Below, in pieces: positions 7,143-15,719 of a stretch of DNA of 37,518 bases; the stretch's first letter is position 1, and every line of letters begins with the position of its first letter. Both the position numbers and the translations under genes were made by a program. The stretch lies in NCBI GenBank assembly GCA_036008325.1, contig DASYNW010000077.1:1-37518 (forward strand). The letters run 5' to 3'. The DNA is from AP-15 sp036008325. Its GTDB lineage: Bacteria; Pseudomonadota; Alphaproteobacteria; ATCC43930; CGMCC-115725. The notes below the pieces were generated by a model. The model was not told the DNA's origin, ran no database searches, and was given only the letters and a program-made list of their open reading frames with translations.

Positions 7143-10100
7143 ATGACGGATTTCGTCCTGAAATACGGGCTTTGTTTCGCCGACCTGCACGACCGCGACG
7201 GGCTGGTGCGGCTCGACCGGGCGTTTGCCGCGCATCTGGCGGAGAGCGATCCCGTGATCCACGGCCGGCTGATGACGGCGCGGCGCGATCCGGACGGGCT
7301 CGGGCATGCGGGCGAATCCGACCTGCTGGTTGATCTGGCGCCGCATGTCGAGGATTTCCTTGGGCACTTGTTCGGGATCACCGAAGAGGTGCAGGCGTTG
7401 CAGGCGCGGCATCACGAATTGGCGCCGATCTATTCGGTCAAGCGGCTGTTCGTCCAGCGCCGCGCGGTCAAGGGGGTCAGGGAAGCCGACGCCGCGGCCA
7501 TCAACGGGGAGGAGCTCGCCCAACAGCTCGACCGGCTGACAGGTGCGGCGCCGGGCGAGGCAATCCCCGCGTGGGAGCGGCGCTACGCCGAGCATGTCGC
7601 GCGGTGGCTCGACGACGAGACGGCCAATGCCGCGGCGCTCGATCTGGCGCAGCGCTATGCCGCCTGGGCCACGCTTTCGCCGGAGGGCCAAAAAAAGCAC
7701 CGGCGCGGCGTGTTGTTCAAGGTGCCGCAGCGGCTGGACCCGCACCATCTGGTGCCGGTCGAGACCATCGAGCGCCACGGCGTCACAATGCTGCGGCTGC
7801 CCGAAGACGAGTGGCGGCAGCGCGAGGGCTTTGCCCTGACCGACCATGGCACCGACCTCATCGGCGCGCTCGACCAGGCGAATTACTGCATCTGGTGCCA
7901 CAACCAGGGCAAGGACAGCTGCTCCAAGGGGCTCAAGGAGAAGGACGGCGCGTTCAAGCGGAGCGTGTTCGGGGTCACCCTCGCCGGCTGCCCGCTCGAA
8001 GAGAAGATCTCCGAGATGAACCTGGTCAAGGCCAGGGGCTACAGCCTCGGCGCGCTGGCCATCGTCGCCGTCGACAACCCGATCTGTGCGGCGACCGGGC
8101 ACCGCATTTGCAATGATTGCATGAAGGCCTGCATCTATCAGCGCCAGGAGCCGGTCGACATCCCGCAGATCGAGACCCGCACCCTTAAGGACGTGCTGGG
8201 CCTCACCTGGGGGTTCGAGATCTATTCGCTTCTGACCCGCTGGAACCCGCTCGATCTGCGCCGGCCGTTGCCCCGGCCGCAGACCGGGAAAAAGGTGCTG
8301 GTGGTCGGGCTCGGGCCGGCCGGCTTCACTCTCGCCCACCATCTGGTCAACGACGGCCATTTCGTCGCCGCGATCGACGGGCTCAAACTCGAGCCGCTGC
8401 CGGCCGAAATTTCCGGGATCGCGCTCGACGGCAGCCGCCACTCGTTTGAGCCGATCCGCGATGTGGCGCGCCTCATGGATGGGCTCGACGACCGGGTCAT
8501 GGCCGGGTTTGGCGGGGTCGCCGAATACGGCATCACCGTGCGCTGGGACAAGAATTTCCTGAAGATCGTACGGCTGCTGCTCGAGCGCCGCAGCCAATTT
8601 GCGATGTGTGGCGGGGTGCGCTTTGGCGGCACGATCGGGATCGAAAGCGCCTTTGCGCTCGGCTTCGACCATGTGGCCCTGTGCGCCGGGGCCGGCCGGC
8701 CGACGGTGATCCCGATCGCCAACAATCTCGCCCCCGGGGTGCGCCAGGCCTCGGATTTTCTGATGGCGTTGCAGCTGACCGGGGCGGCCAAAGAGGACAG
8801 CATCGCCAATCTGACGGTGCGGCTCCCGGTCGTTGTGATCGGCGGCGGGCTGACCGCGATCGATACCGCGACCGAGTCGCTGGCCTATTACCCGGTGCAG
8901 GTCGAAAAGTTCCTGTCGCGCTACGAGACGCTGGTCGCCGACCGCGGCGAGGCGGCGGTCAATGGGCAGTGGAACGCGGCCGAGCGCGAGGCCGCCGGCG
9001 AATTCATCGCCCATGGCCGGGCGATCCGCGCCGAGCGCGAGGCGGCCCGCCGCGACGGCCGCGCCCCGCATCTGGCAGAGCTGATCGACAGCTGGGGCGG
9101 GGTGACGATCGCCTATCGCCGGCGGCTCACTGACGCGCCGAGCTACACCCTCAACCACGAGGAAGTGGCCAAGGCGATGGAGGAAGGCATCCGCTTTGCC
9201 GAATTGCTGACTCCCGCTGCGGTCGAGGTCGATCGCTTCGGCCAGGCGGCGGCGTTGCGGCTGACCCGGCATCGCTCGCAGGAAGTCGGCGGGCACCGGC
9301 CCGAGCCCGACCAGGGGCCGGGCGACGAACTCGTCTTGCCGGCGCGCACGATCCTCGTTGCCGCCGGGACCCAGCCCAACACCGTGCTCGGCCGCGAGGA
9401 CCCGGACCACATCACACTCGACGGCCGCTATTTCCAGGCGCTCGACGAGGCGGGCAACCCGGTCACCCCGGAACGGGTGGCCAAGCCCTCGACGGTGCGG
9501 GTCTTGACATATTTGCGCGCGGACGGGCGCGCCGTCAGCTTTTTCGGCGATTTGCACCCGAGCTTTTCGGGAAACGTCGTCAAGGCGATGGGCGGGGCCA
9601 CGCTCGGCTATCCGGTGGTCAGCCGGATGCTGGCGCGGCTCGAGCCAACGGCCCCCTCGCCCGAAGCGTTGCGGGTGCGGCTCGACGACGAATTGCGCGC
9701 GCGGGTGCACGCGGTCGTCCGCTTGACCCCGAACATCGTCGAGATCGTGGTCAAGGCGCCGATGGCCGCGCGCGCCTTCCGGCCAGGCCAGTTCTACCGG
9801 CTGCAGAATTACGAGACCCTGGCGGCGCGGGTCGACGGCACCACGCTCGCAATGGAGGGATTGGCGCTGACCGGCGCCGGCGTCGACCGCGAACAGGGGC
9901 TGCTGTCGACGATCGTGCTCGAAATGGGCGGATCGTCCGATCTGTGCGCGCTGCTGAAGCCGGGCGAGCCGGTCATCCTGATGGGGCCGACCGGCACGCC
10001 GACCGAAACGCCGGCGGGCGAGACCGTGCTGCTGGTCGGCGGCGGGCTCGGCAATGCGGTGCTGTTTTCGATCGCCGCGGCGCTCAGGGCGCAGGGCTCG

Positions 10101-10679
10101 CGCGTGCTCTATTTCGCCGGCTACAAGGCGATCGCCGATCGCTACAAGGTCGAGGACATCGAGCGCTCGGCCGACAGCGTGGTGTGGTGCTGCGACGAGA
10201 CGCCGGGCTTCGCCCCCGGCCGGGAGCAGGACCGGGCCTTTGTCGGCAACATCGTCGAGGCGATCGTGGCCTATGGCGCGGGCGCGCTGGGGCCGGTGGC
10301 GATCCCGCTCGCCGAAATCGACCGCATCGTCGCGATCGGCTCCGACGGCATGATGAACGCCGTCGCCGAGGCGCGCCGGGCGCAGCTCAAGGGGTATTTT
10401 CGCCCCGGCCATCGGGCGATCGCCTCGATCAACTCGCCGATGCAGTGCATGATGAAGGAGATCTGCGCGCAATGCCTGCAGCGCCACCGCGACCCGGTGA
10501 CCGGCGCCGAGACCGTGGTGTTTTCGTGCTTCAACCAGGACCAGGAGATGGACGAGGTCGATTTCCCGGCATTGCGCCGTCGCCTGTCGCAGAATGGCGT
10601 CCAGGAGAAGCTGACCAAGGCGTGGGTCGACCGCTGCCTGCGCCACCTCGGCGAGCGGCCGGCGATGGCCGCGGAGTAG
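7143..10679 (+). CDS. Large multidomain FAD/NAD(P)/iron-sulfur oxidoreductase (GltD/NfnB-like plus PyrK/NfnA-like fusion)
   Basis: This is a 1178-residue soluble protein. Residues 1-~240 are not recognised. Residues ~245-360 are cysteine-rich (C249, C252 and C260 in YCIWCHNQGKDSCSKG, then ICAATGHRICNDCMKACIY), like the N-terminal [4Fe-4S] region of GltD, dihydropyrimidine dehydrogenase and NfnB. A Rossmann dinucleotide motif GLGPAG lies near 388, and a second VIGGGLTAIDTATE near 565. From about 850 an FNR-like module follows (FRPGQFYRLQNYE, then GPTGTPTETPAGE and VGGGLGNA). Near 1100 is a PyrK-type [2Fe-2S] cysteine cluster, SPMQCMMKEICAQC with a later VFSC. The order corresponds to NfnB then NfnA fused in one chain. 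Substrate and electron acceptor are unknown. No clear ribosome site precedes the ATG. It is probably co-transcribed with the CMD-like gene 39 bp downstream. Confidence 0.82.
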   Translation: MTDFVLKYGLCFADLHDRDGLVRLDRAFAAHLAESDPVIHGRLMTARRDPDGLGHAGESDLLVDLAPHVEDFLGHLFGITEEVQALQARHHELAPIYSVKRLFVQRRAVKGVREADAAAINGEELAQQLDRLTGAAPGEAIPAWERRYAEHVARWLDDETANAAALDLAQRYAAWATLSPEGQKKHRRGVLFKVPQRLDPHHLVPVETIERHGVTMLRLPEDEWRQREGFALTDHGTDLIGALDQANYCIWCHNQGKDSCSKGLKEKDGAFKRSVFGVTLAGCPLEEKISEMNLVKARGYSLGALAIVAVDNPICAATGHRICNDCMKACIYQRQEPVDIPQIETRTLKDVLGLTWGFEIYSLLTRWNPLDLRRPLPRPQTGKKVLVVGLGPAGFTLAHHLVNDGHFVAAIDGLKLEPLPAEISGIALDGSRHSFEPIRDVARLMDGLDDRVMAGFGGVAEYGITVRWDKNFLKIVRLLLERRSQFAMCGGVRFGGTIGIESAFALGFDHVALCAGAGRPTVIPIANNLAPGVRQASDFLMALQLTGAAKEDSIANLTVRLPVVVIGGGLTAIDTATESLAYYPVQVEKFLSRYETLVADRGEAAVNGQWNAAEREAAGEFIAHGRAIRAEREAARRDGRAPHLAELIDSWGGVTIAYRRRLTDAPSYTLNHEEVAKAMEEGIRFAELLTPAAVEVDRFGQAAALRLTRHRSQEVGGHRPEPDQGPGDELVLPARTILVAAGTQPNTVLGREDPDHITLDGRYFQALDEAGNPVTPERVAKPSTVRVLTYLRADGRAVSFFGDLHPSFSGNVVKAMGGATLGYPVVSRMLARLEPTAPSPEALRVRLDDELRARVHAVVRLTPNIVEIVVKAPMAARAFRPGQFYRLQNYETLAARVDGTTLAMEGLALTGAGVDREQGLLSTIVLEMGGSSDLCALLKPGEPVILMGPTGTPTETPAGETVLLVGGGLGNAVLFSIAAALRAQGSRVLYFAGYKAIADRYKVEDIERSADSVVWCCDETPGFAPGREQDRAFVGNIVEAIVAYGAGALGPVAIPLAEIDRIVAIGSDGMMNAVAEARRAQLKGYFRPGHRAIASINSPMQCMMKEICAQCLQRHRDPVTGAETVVFSCFNQDQEMDEVDFPALRRRLSQNGVQEKLTKAWVDRCLRHLGERPAMAAE

Positions 10680-10718
10680 GACCAAGCATCGGACCGTCGA
10701 ACAGAGGAGGAAACGACC

Positions 10719-11264
10719 ATGGCGAGGCTTGCGCTGATTACCGATAAGGAGCAGGTGGCCGAAAAAGACCGGGCGATCGTCGAGGCGATCGTTGCCAGCC
10801 GCGGCGCCCTGCAGGGCCCGTTCACGATGTTCCTGCACTGCCCGGAGCTGGCCGGGCGGCTCGCGCATCTCGGCGCCTTCGTGCGCTTCGAGGGCGCGCT
10901 CGACATGCGCGTGCGGGTGCTGGCGGCGATGACCGTCGCGCGCGAGTTCGAGGCGGTTTACGTCTGGGGGGCGCAGGCCGGCAGCGCCCGCCGCCAGGGC
11001 GTCCCCGAGGCGACGATCGCCGCGATCCGCGACAACCATTCGCGCGGCATCCCGGCGCCAGACGCGCAGATCGTCGACGCGACCCGGCAGTTGTTGCGCC
11101 GGCACCGCATCGACGACACCACCGCCGCGGCGCTGCGGGCGCGGTTTGGCGACGAGGGGTTCATCGAGCTGACCGGCGCGATCGGCTATTACAGCATGCT
11201 GGCGATGACCGTGAACGCCTGCGAATTGGAGGCTGCGCCCGGCGCCGAGGTGCTGAAGGTCTGA
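10719..11264 (+). CDS. Carboxymuconolactone decarboxylase-like (AhpD superfamily) protein
   Basis: This 181-residue, mostly helical protein has the CMD-like core at residues ~35-110 (FLHCPELAGRLAHLGAFVRF, then a YVWGAQAGSARRQGV helix followed by an IAAIRD turn). In family members with known catalysis the central helix carries a Cys pair or a His. Here the corresponding segment has W83-G-A-Q86, so the usual His position is Gln and there is no CxxC; activity may be altered or lost. A strong GAGGAGGAAACG ribosome site precedes the ATG. It lies 39 bp downstream of the large oxidoreductase and is probably in the same operon, which suggests a joint role in oxidation of a carboxylated or aromatic compound (inference). 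Confidence 0.75.
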   Translation: MARLALITDKEQVAEKDRAIVEAIVASRGALQGPFTMFLHCPELAGRLAHLGAFVRFEGALDMRVRVLAAMTVAREFEAVYVWGAQAGSARRQGVPEATIAAIRDNHSRGIPAPDAQIVDATRQLLRRHRIDDTTAAALRARFGDEGFIELTGAIGYYSMLAMTVNACELEAAPGAEVLKV

Positions 11265-11297
11265 CCGCCCGGGTCGAGCGAGCAGCCGGAGGTCTCC

Positions 11298-11510
11298 ATG
11301 CGCTATGCGGTGGTTGTTGAGATAGCCGGCAATAACTATTCCGCCTATGTGCCGGATCTCCCCGGATGCATTGCCACCGGTGGGACACTGGAAAAAACAG
11401 AGCAGCTGATCCGCAAAGCCGTGGAGCTTCACTTGAACGGGCTGCGGGAGGATGGATCGCCCATTCCACAACCGACGAGCCAGGTCCAGTATGTGGAAGT
11501 GGCGGTCTAA
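11298..11510 (+). CDS. HicB-like antitoxin-family protein, no HicA partner adjacent
   Basis: This 70-residue protein has the HicB N-terminal partial RNase H-like fold. It opens RYAVVVE and continues with NNYSAYVPDLPGCIATGGTLEKTEQLIRKA (marker only, about residues 12-41), the usual Y-x-A-x-x-P-D-L-P-G-C pattern. Its C-terminus PIPQPTSQVQYVEV is also typical. It has no C-terminal DNA-binding domain, so it is the short form. A strong GGAGGT site precedes the ATG. In hicAB loci a ~60-80-residue HicA lies directly next to HicB; here only 33 bp separate it from the upstream gene, and 31 bp separate it from the convergent aminotransferase, so no HicA can fit. It may be an orphan antitoxin or a HicB-like protein with another job. 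Confidence 0.85.
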   Translation: MRYAVVVEIAGNNYSAYVPDLPGCIATGGTLEKTEQLIRKAVELHLNGLREDGSPIPQPTSQVQYVEVAV

Positions 11511-11541
11511 CGAGCACCCTGCCAAAAGCGGCTTGCAGCCT

Positions 11542-12855
11542 CTATGCGAATAGCGGGGCGCGGGTTTGGACGAATTCCTCGACGGCGTCGGCGAGCTGGT
11601 CGGCGTCCTGGTCGTCGAGGGCGATCGATAGCGCGAACATGCCGCGCTTGGCGAACCACAGGCCGCGGGCGACGAGGTCGAACCAGAACAGATCGGCCAA
11701 TTGGCGATTGCCGAGCGCGGCATCTTCTTCCGAGCGGATCGGCCGGTCGGTCATGTGCGCCGACATCATCGAGCCCAAGCCGGTAAACTGCATGGGGAGC
11801 CCGTGCCGGCGCACCAGCGCGTTCAGCCGCCGGCGCAGACCGTCGCCCCATTCATTCAAGGCATGGGCGCGCTCTGGCGTGTAGATCTCGGTCAGACCAA
11901 CGAGGCCGGCGTTCATCGTCAGCACATTGTTGTTGAAGGTGCCGGCGTGCTGGAACGCGTCCGGCCGGCGCGGGTCGAAGCGTTCCATGATATCACGGCG
12001 CCCGCCAAAGGCGCCAAAGCTCATGCCGCCGCCAAGATATTTGCCCAAGGTCGTCATGTCGGGGAGGATGCCGTGCACCTCCTGCAAGCCGCCGGGCGCC
12101 AGCCGCGAGGTCATCACCTCATCGAAGATCAGCAAGGCGCCGGTCTCGCTCGCCAGCGCGCGCAGGCCGGCGAGAAACCCGCGCGCGGCCGGGATGCAGC
12201 CGGTGGTGCCCTGCATCGGCTCGACCAGGATCGCGGCGAGCTCGGCCCGGTGCGGGCGGACCAGCTCCTCGACCGCGGCCAGATCGTTGTAGCGCCCAAG
12301 CAAAAACTCGAACGGCGCGTTCAAGGGGCTGCCATGGCCGCGGAAATAGAAGACGCCGCCATGATAGCCGCCGGCAAACACCAGGATCTTGGGCCGGCCG
12401 GTGATCGCGCGCGCGGCGCCGACCGCCATCAGATTGGCCTCGGTGCCGGAATTGGTAAAGCGCACCAGATCGATCGACGCAAAGCGGGCGCACACCGCCG
12501 CGGCAAATCGCGCCTCGGCCTCGCCGTGCGCGCCGAAATTGAGCCCACCGTCGAGCGCCTCCTCGATCGCGCGACGGATCGCCGGGTGCGAGTGGCCATA
12601 GATCCCGGCGGTAAACTCGCTGAGGAAATCGGTGTATTCGTGGCCGTCGAGGTCCCACAGCCGCGCCCCCTGCCCCCGCGCCATGGTCAGCGGGAACGGG
12701 TTGACATGGACCGAAGCGCGGGTGTTGCCGCCCGGCATCGCCGCGCAGGCCGCGCGGTGCTGGGCGAGGCTCTTGGGGTTGTCGGCGCGGTAGCGCTCCT
12801 CGGCCTCGGCGAGTGCGGCGGCGAGGTCGATGTTCGCGGCATGGCTCTGGGTCAT
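11542..12855 (-). CDS. Class III PLP aminotransferase (glutamate-1-semialdehyde aminomutase-like)
   Basis: This 437-residue fold-type I PLP enzyme has a HemL-like start (MPGGNTRASVHVNPFP), a cofactor-binding NSGTEANLMAVGAAR segment, DEVMTSR, and the Schiff-base lysine K272 in TTLGKYLGGGMSFGAFGG. TFNNNVLTMNAG follows, as in the GSA-aminomutase branch. Many members of this branch are not HemL but amino- or keto-acid transaminases. The start at 12855 is supported by GGAG shortly upstream and by where homology begins; an in-frame ATG at 12921 has no such support. It is convergent with the HicB-like gene. Family is secure, substrate unknown. Confidence 0.87.
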   Translation of the reverse strand: MTQSHAANIDLAAALAEAEERYRADNPKSLAQHRAACAAMPGGNTRASVHVNPFPLTMARGQGARLWDLDGHEYTDFLSEFTAGIYGHSHPAIRRAIEEALDGGLNFGAHGEAEARFAAAVCARFASIDLVRFTNSGTEANLMAVGAARAITGRPKILVFAGGYHGGVFYFRGHGSPLNAPFEFLLGRYNDLAAVEELVRPHRAELAAILVEPMQGTTGCIPAARGFLAGLRALASETGALLIFDEVMTSRLAPGGLQEVHGILPDMTTLGKYLGGGMSFGAFGGRRDIMERFDPRRPDAFQHAGTFNNNVLTMNAGLVGLTEIYTPERAHALNEWGDGLRRRLNALVRRHGLPMQFTGLGSMMSAHMTDRPIRSEEDAALGNRQLADLFWFDLVARGLWFAKRGMFALSIALDDQDADQLADAVEEFVQTRAPLFA

Positions 12856-13150
12856 CGGCACTCCGACCAGCGTGATCGCGTTTTCGAGGGAGAGCGTATC
12901 ACCGCGGCGGGTTTGGCGCATATCTGCGTTATCGGCACCCCGGGGATGGCGATCGGCCGGCCACCGCGCCGCTGAACAAGATCAGCAATATTATCTGCCG
13001 TTGATTGCCGTGATACGCGTTTCGCAATACTGCATTTTATCTAGGATACTCTACTTATCTTCAGGTATCGGTAACGACGCTAAAATGATTTGTTAAGAAA
13101 CGACGCGGCATCCTCGGGACGTGGCGCAACCCTCCCGAGGAGCAAATCCG
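12856..13150. other. AT-rich intergenic segment between divergent genes
   Basis: This 295-bp gap separates the minus-strand aminotransferase from the plus-strand unknown protein. Roughly 12975-13100 is strikingly AT-rich (runs such as TTATC, ATTTTATCTAG and GATTTGTTAAG) compared with the rest of the window. That is typical of a strong or horizontally acquired promoter region. TTGATT at 13001 and several TATNNT-like hexamers occur, but I could not settle on one -35/-10 pair. No coding frame or RNA gene was recognised. Confidence 0.45.
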
Positions 13151-14431
13151 ATGGCCAACCCGACCTCAACCGATCTCTACCTGCAATTCCTGTCGGCGCT
13201 GCAAGGCGCAATCCAGTTGCCCGGCGACCCGCAGGTCATCAGCCCGTTCCAGATCTGGGATTGGGGCGGGACCCAGGGCGGGCTCGCCGGCATGACCTAT
13301 CCGCAGTACATGGCGCTGAACCAGGTGCCGCGCAGCCCGACCGCGAGCGCCAATTCCTGGGGCTCCTCGCCCGGCTTCGACAGCATCTACAACCTGTTCC
13401 TGACCGCGGCGCTGAACCCGTTCCCGTCGGTCAACGATCCGCAATATGTCGGCCTGCAGAATACGGTCAACCGCGCCAACGGCATGGTCGGCGACGCCAC
13501 CGCGACGGCGGTGACCAATTTCCGCAACTTCGTCCAATCGAACCGCTCGACGGAGACCTTCAGCCAGTGGCTCGCCAATGAGGGCGCGGTGTACCAGACC
13601 AGCATCGCCACCGCGCAATCGGCGCTGACCAACGCCCAGAACGGGCTCAACAGCTATCTCGCCAGCAAGAGCACGGCGGTGACCAACGCGATCAACGCCT
13701 ATACCAACAACCTGACCTTCGTCACCAACCCGATCAACAACCAGCCGGTCCAGGCCGCCGGCTGGGCGATGAGCGAGGCGGCCTTCGACTATGTCAACAA
13801 GATCACCCGGAACAATCCGGGCGGCAAGGCGGTCGCCGGCAACGCCCAATCGTTTGCCGTCAACCAGTCCACCTCCCAATACAACTACCAGAAGCAATGG
13901 GGCGGCGGCGGCGTCGCCGGCATCTTCGATTTCTTCGGCGGCTGGGGCGGGAACGAATGGAGCTCGGTCAGCACCTCGCAATTCGCCAGCAGCTACGATC
14001 TGAATTTCAGCTTTGGCGATCTGGCGGTGATCGGCGTCGCACCGGGGCAATGGTGGACGCAGGGCATCGTCTCGGTGCTCGGCAAGAACGGCCCATACAA
14101 CCAGGGCTTTTCCGGGTTTCAGTCGCCCAACAACACGTTCTTTTTCGGGCCCAGCGGCCAGTTGCAGCGGATGATCACCGGCATCGTGGTGGGTTATCAG
14201 CCGAGCGTGGCGGTCACCGCCGGCGGCTCGTTCGCCCAGCAGCTCAAGTCGCAATGGCAGAGCAGTGGCGGCATCCTGATCGGCCCGTTCGGGTTTGGCC
14301 ATTCGGCCGGTGGCAATTCCGAGAACGACACCTTCAACGCCGATGGCGCGACCGCCACGGTCGCCAACAATGGCGCGTGGCCCTATATCCTGGCGTTCGT
14401 CACCAACTGGGTGCTGGCGCCGTCCACCTGA
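13151..14431 (+). CDS. Unrecognised cysteine-free, Asn/Gln/Ser/Gly-rich 426-residue protein
   Basis: I do not recognise this protein. It has no cysteine, few lysines and arginines, many Asn, Gln, Ser, Thr and Trp, and no signal peptide or clear transmembrane helix. Residues ~125-185 look like an Ala/Asn/Ser-rich helical segment. Residues ~255-280 are glycine/tryptophan-rich (KQWGGGGVAGIF, then FFGGWGGNEW). The C-terminal third alternates hydrophobic and small polar residues as beta-sheet proteins do, with ILIGPFGFGHSAGG near residue 380. GAGGAG lies 8 bases before ATG 13151, which decides this start over an in-frame ATG at 13121. It stands alone: divergent neighbour upstream, convergent neighbour downstream. 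The composition would suit a secreted or self-assembling protein, but this is a guess. Confidence 0.8.
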   Translation: MANPTSTDLYLQFLSALQGAIQLPGDPQVISPFQIWDWGGTQGGLAGMTYPQYMALNQVPRSPTASANSWGSSPGFDSIYNLFLTAALNPFPSVNDPQYVGLQNTVNRANGMVGDATATAVTNFRNFVQSNRSTETFSQWLANEGAVYQTSIATAQSALTNAQNGLNSYLASKSTAVTNAINAYTNNLTFVTNPINNQPVQAAGWAMSEAAFDYVNKITRNNPGGKAVAGNAQSFAVNQSTSQYNYQKQWGGGGVAGIFDFFGGWGGNEWSSVSTSQFASSYDLNFSFGDLAVIGVAPGQWWTQGIVSVLGKNGPYNQGFSGFQSPNNTFFFGPSGQLQRMITGIVVGYQPSVAVTAGGSFAQQLKSQWQSSGGILIGPFGFGHSAGGNSENDTFNADGATATVANNGAWPYILAFVTNWVLAPST

Positions 14432-14454
14432 GGCGATCGGCAACGCGGATCGGG

Positions 14455-14469
14455 GGGCGCTCAGCGCCC
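14455..14469. terminator. GC hairpin between convergent genes
   Basis: GGGCGCT (14455-14461) and AGCGCCC (14463-14469) are inverted, allowing a 5-bp stem with the loop CTCAG. It lies 24 bp after the stop of the cysteine-free protein and before the end of the convergent oxygenase gene. There is no T-tract, so an intrinsic terminator role is uncertain. Confidence 0.3.
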
Positions 14470-14542
14470 TCCGTCTCGCGCCGAACGCCTCCTGCGGAGC
14501 CGAGCCGTCAGCCGCCTTGCTTGAGGCCCTCGCGGCTACCGG

Positions 14543-15520
14543 TCAGCCGGGATAGGCGCGGCGGCCGCCGTCGCGCAGCCACAGGCGCACCAGGTGGCGC
14601 CGGGAAGCGGGCTCGGGATGATCGACAAAGGCGGTGCGGCTGTGCCCCAGCGCGCGGTTGTCGACAAATTGCATCTGTCCCGGCTCGAGGTCGAAATCGA
14701 TCGACAGCGCGTCGTCCTCGAAGAGGCCGAGCATGGTCGACACCGCGGCCGCGCCGGCCGGGTCGAGCGGCTCGCCGCGCATCGCGTAGCCGCTGTTGAT
14801 CTGGTGCACGCTGAACCGCGCCCTGATCTCGGCGCCGGTTTCGAACACCGGGGCGGCAAACACCGGGCTCTCGCCATCATGGAATTCGCGCTGGCGGTCG
14901 AACCAGAACGGCTGGTAGAGCCGCGCCAAGCGCTCGGGAGCGCGCGCTAGCAGGGCATTGTGCGCGGTGTGGAAGCTGATTACCCGGCTGTGCCCGCCGC
15001 TCATCGCCCGGCGCAGGCAGAGGAGGCCGACATAGTCGGGCGGCGTGTTATTATACGCGTTATCGTTGTGAAAGCGGATCTCGATGTTGGTTTTGTCCGG
15101 GCGCACCCCTGATCCCGGCAACGCCTGCTGCCCGGTGTCGAGCACGTCATAGACGAGGGTGCCGTCGAGCTTTTGCGCGACCGGGCGGGCGATCATGCTC
15201 GACAGCAGCCAGTAGATTGCGGTGGCCTCGCCGGCATCCATCTCGTCGACCGGCAGCCGGTCGACGATGGCAAAACGCACGCCGCGGGCGAGGATGTCGC
15301 GCACCCGTGCCATCGCCCTTCGGCAGGCCGGCATCGCGAAGTCTTGCGGAGCGAGCACGATCGCGGGCAGCGGGTAGGCGCGCAGTTCGTCGACTACATG
15401 GCGAATCTCGTCGATTGCGGCGGCGTCGAGCTCGACCCGCCAATCCTCGGTGCGGATTTCGGCGCGCAGCCAGGCGCTCGGGCCCTGGATCGGCCGGCTT
15501 GGGACAGATAGCTCGGGCAT
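14543..15520 (-). CDS. TauD/TfdA-like Fe(II)/2-oxoglutarate-dependent oxygenase
   Basis: This 325-residue protein has a double-stranded beta-helix oxygenase core. The iron-binding triad is visible: H151-x-D153 (FHNDNAYNN) and distal H293 (NRALGHSRTAF), followed by an RRHLVRLWLR tail in which an Arg usually contacts 2-oxoglutarate. Enzymes of this clan hydroxylate or desaturate small carboxylates, sulfonates or amino-acid derivatives. It resembles the clavaminate-synthase-like TauD subgroup, and the substrate is not deducible. ATG 15520 is preceded by AAGGAGAG, a strong site, whereas the in-frame ATG at 15580 has none. It is divergent from the FUSC operon across 199 bp. Confidence 0.85.
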   Translation of the reverse strand: MPELSVPSRPIQGPSAWLRAEIRTEDWRVELDAAAIDEIRHVVDELRAYPLPAIVLAPQDFAMPACRRAMARVRDILARGVRFAIVDRLPVDEMDAGEATAIYWLLSSMIARPVAQKLDGTLVYDVLDTGQQALPGSGVRPDKTNIEIRFHNDNAYNNTPPDYVGLLCLRRAMSGGHSRVISFHTAHNALLARAPERLARLYQPFWFDRQREFHDGESPVFAAPVFETGAEIRARFSVHQINSGYAMRGEPLDPAGAAAVSTMLGLFEDDALSIDFDLEPGQMQFVDNRALGHSRTAFVDHPEPASRRHLVRLWLRDGGRRAYPG

Positions 15521-15719
15521 GGTCTCTCCTTGAGAACGACGGGGGTCAACCGCGAAGCCCACACTCCCCAGATAGCCCAACGCCGAGGATGGATCAATGC
15601 CCGGATCGCCGCCCGATCAACGCGATTGCGATTGGCTGTAGCATCCGGATTGGGCGGCACCAATTCAGATTAAATCCGGCTCGTATCGACCGGACGGCAT
15701 CGATGCCGGAGGTGGCGGA

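Noticed and set aside
7134..11723. A 1529-codon open frame on the minus strand, antisense to the large oxidoreductase and its neighbours
   Set aside because: It spans several good plus-strand genes, has an Arg/His/Asp/Ala-rich composition typical of the antisense of GC-rich codons, and shows no recognisable domain. The plus strand has clear motifs.
13166..14443. A 425-codon minus-strand frame opposite the cysteine-free protein
   Set aside because: The composition is that of an antisense shadow (Arg, Gly, Ala, His, Asp runs), whereas the plus-strand frame has a strong ribosome site and a natural protein composition.
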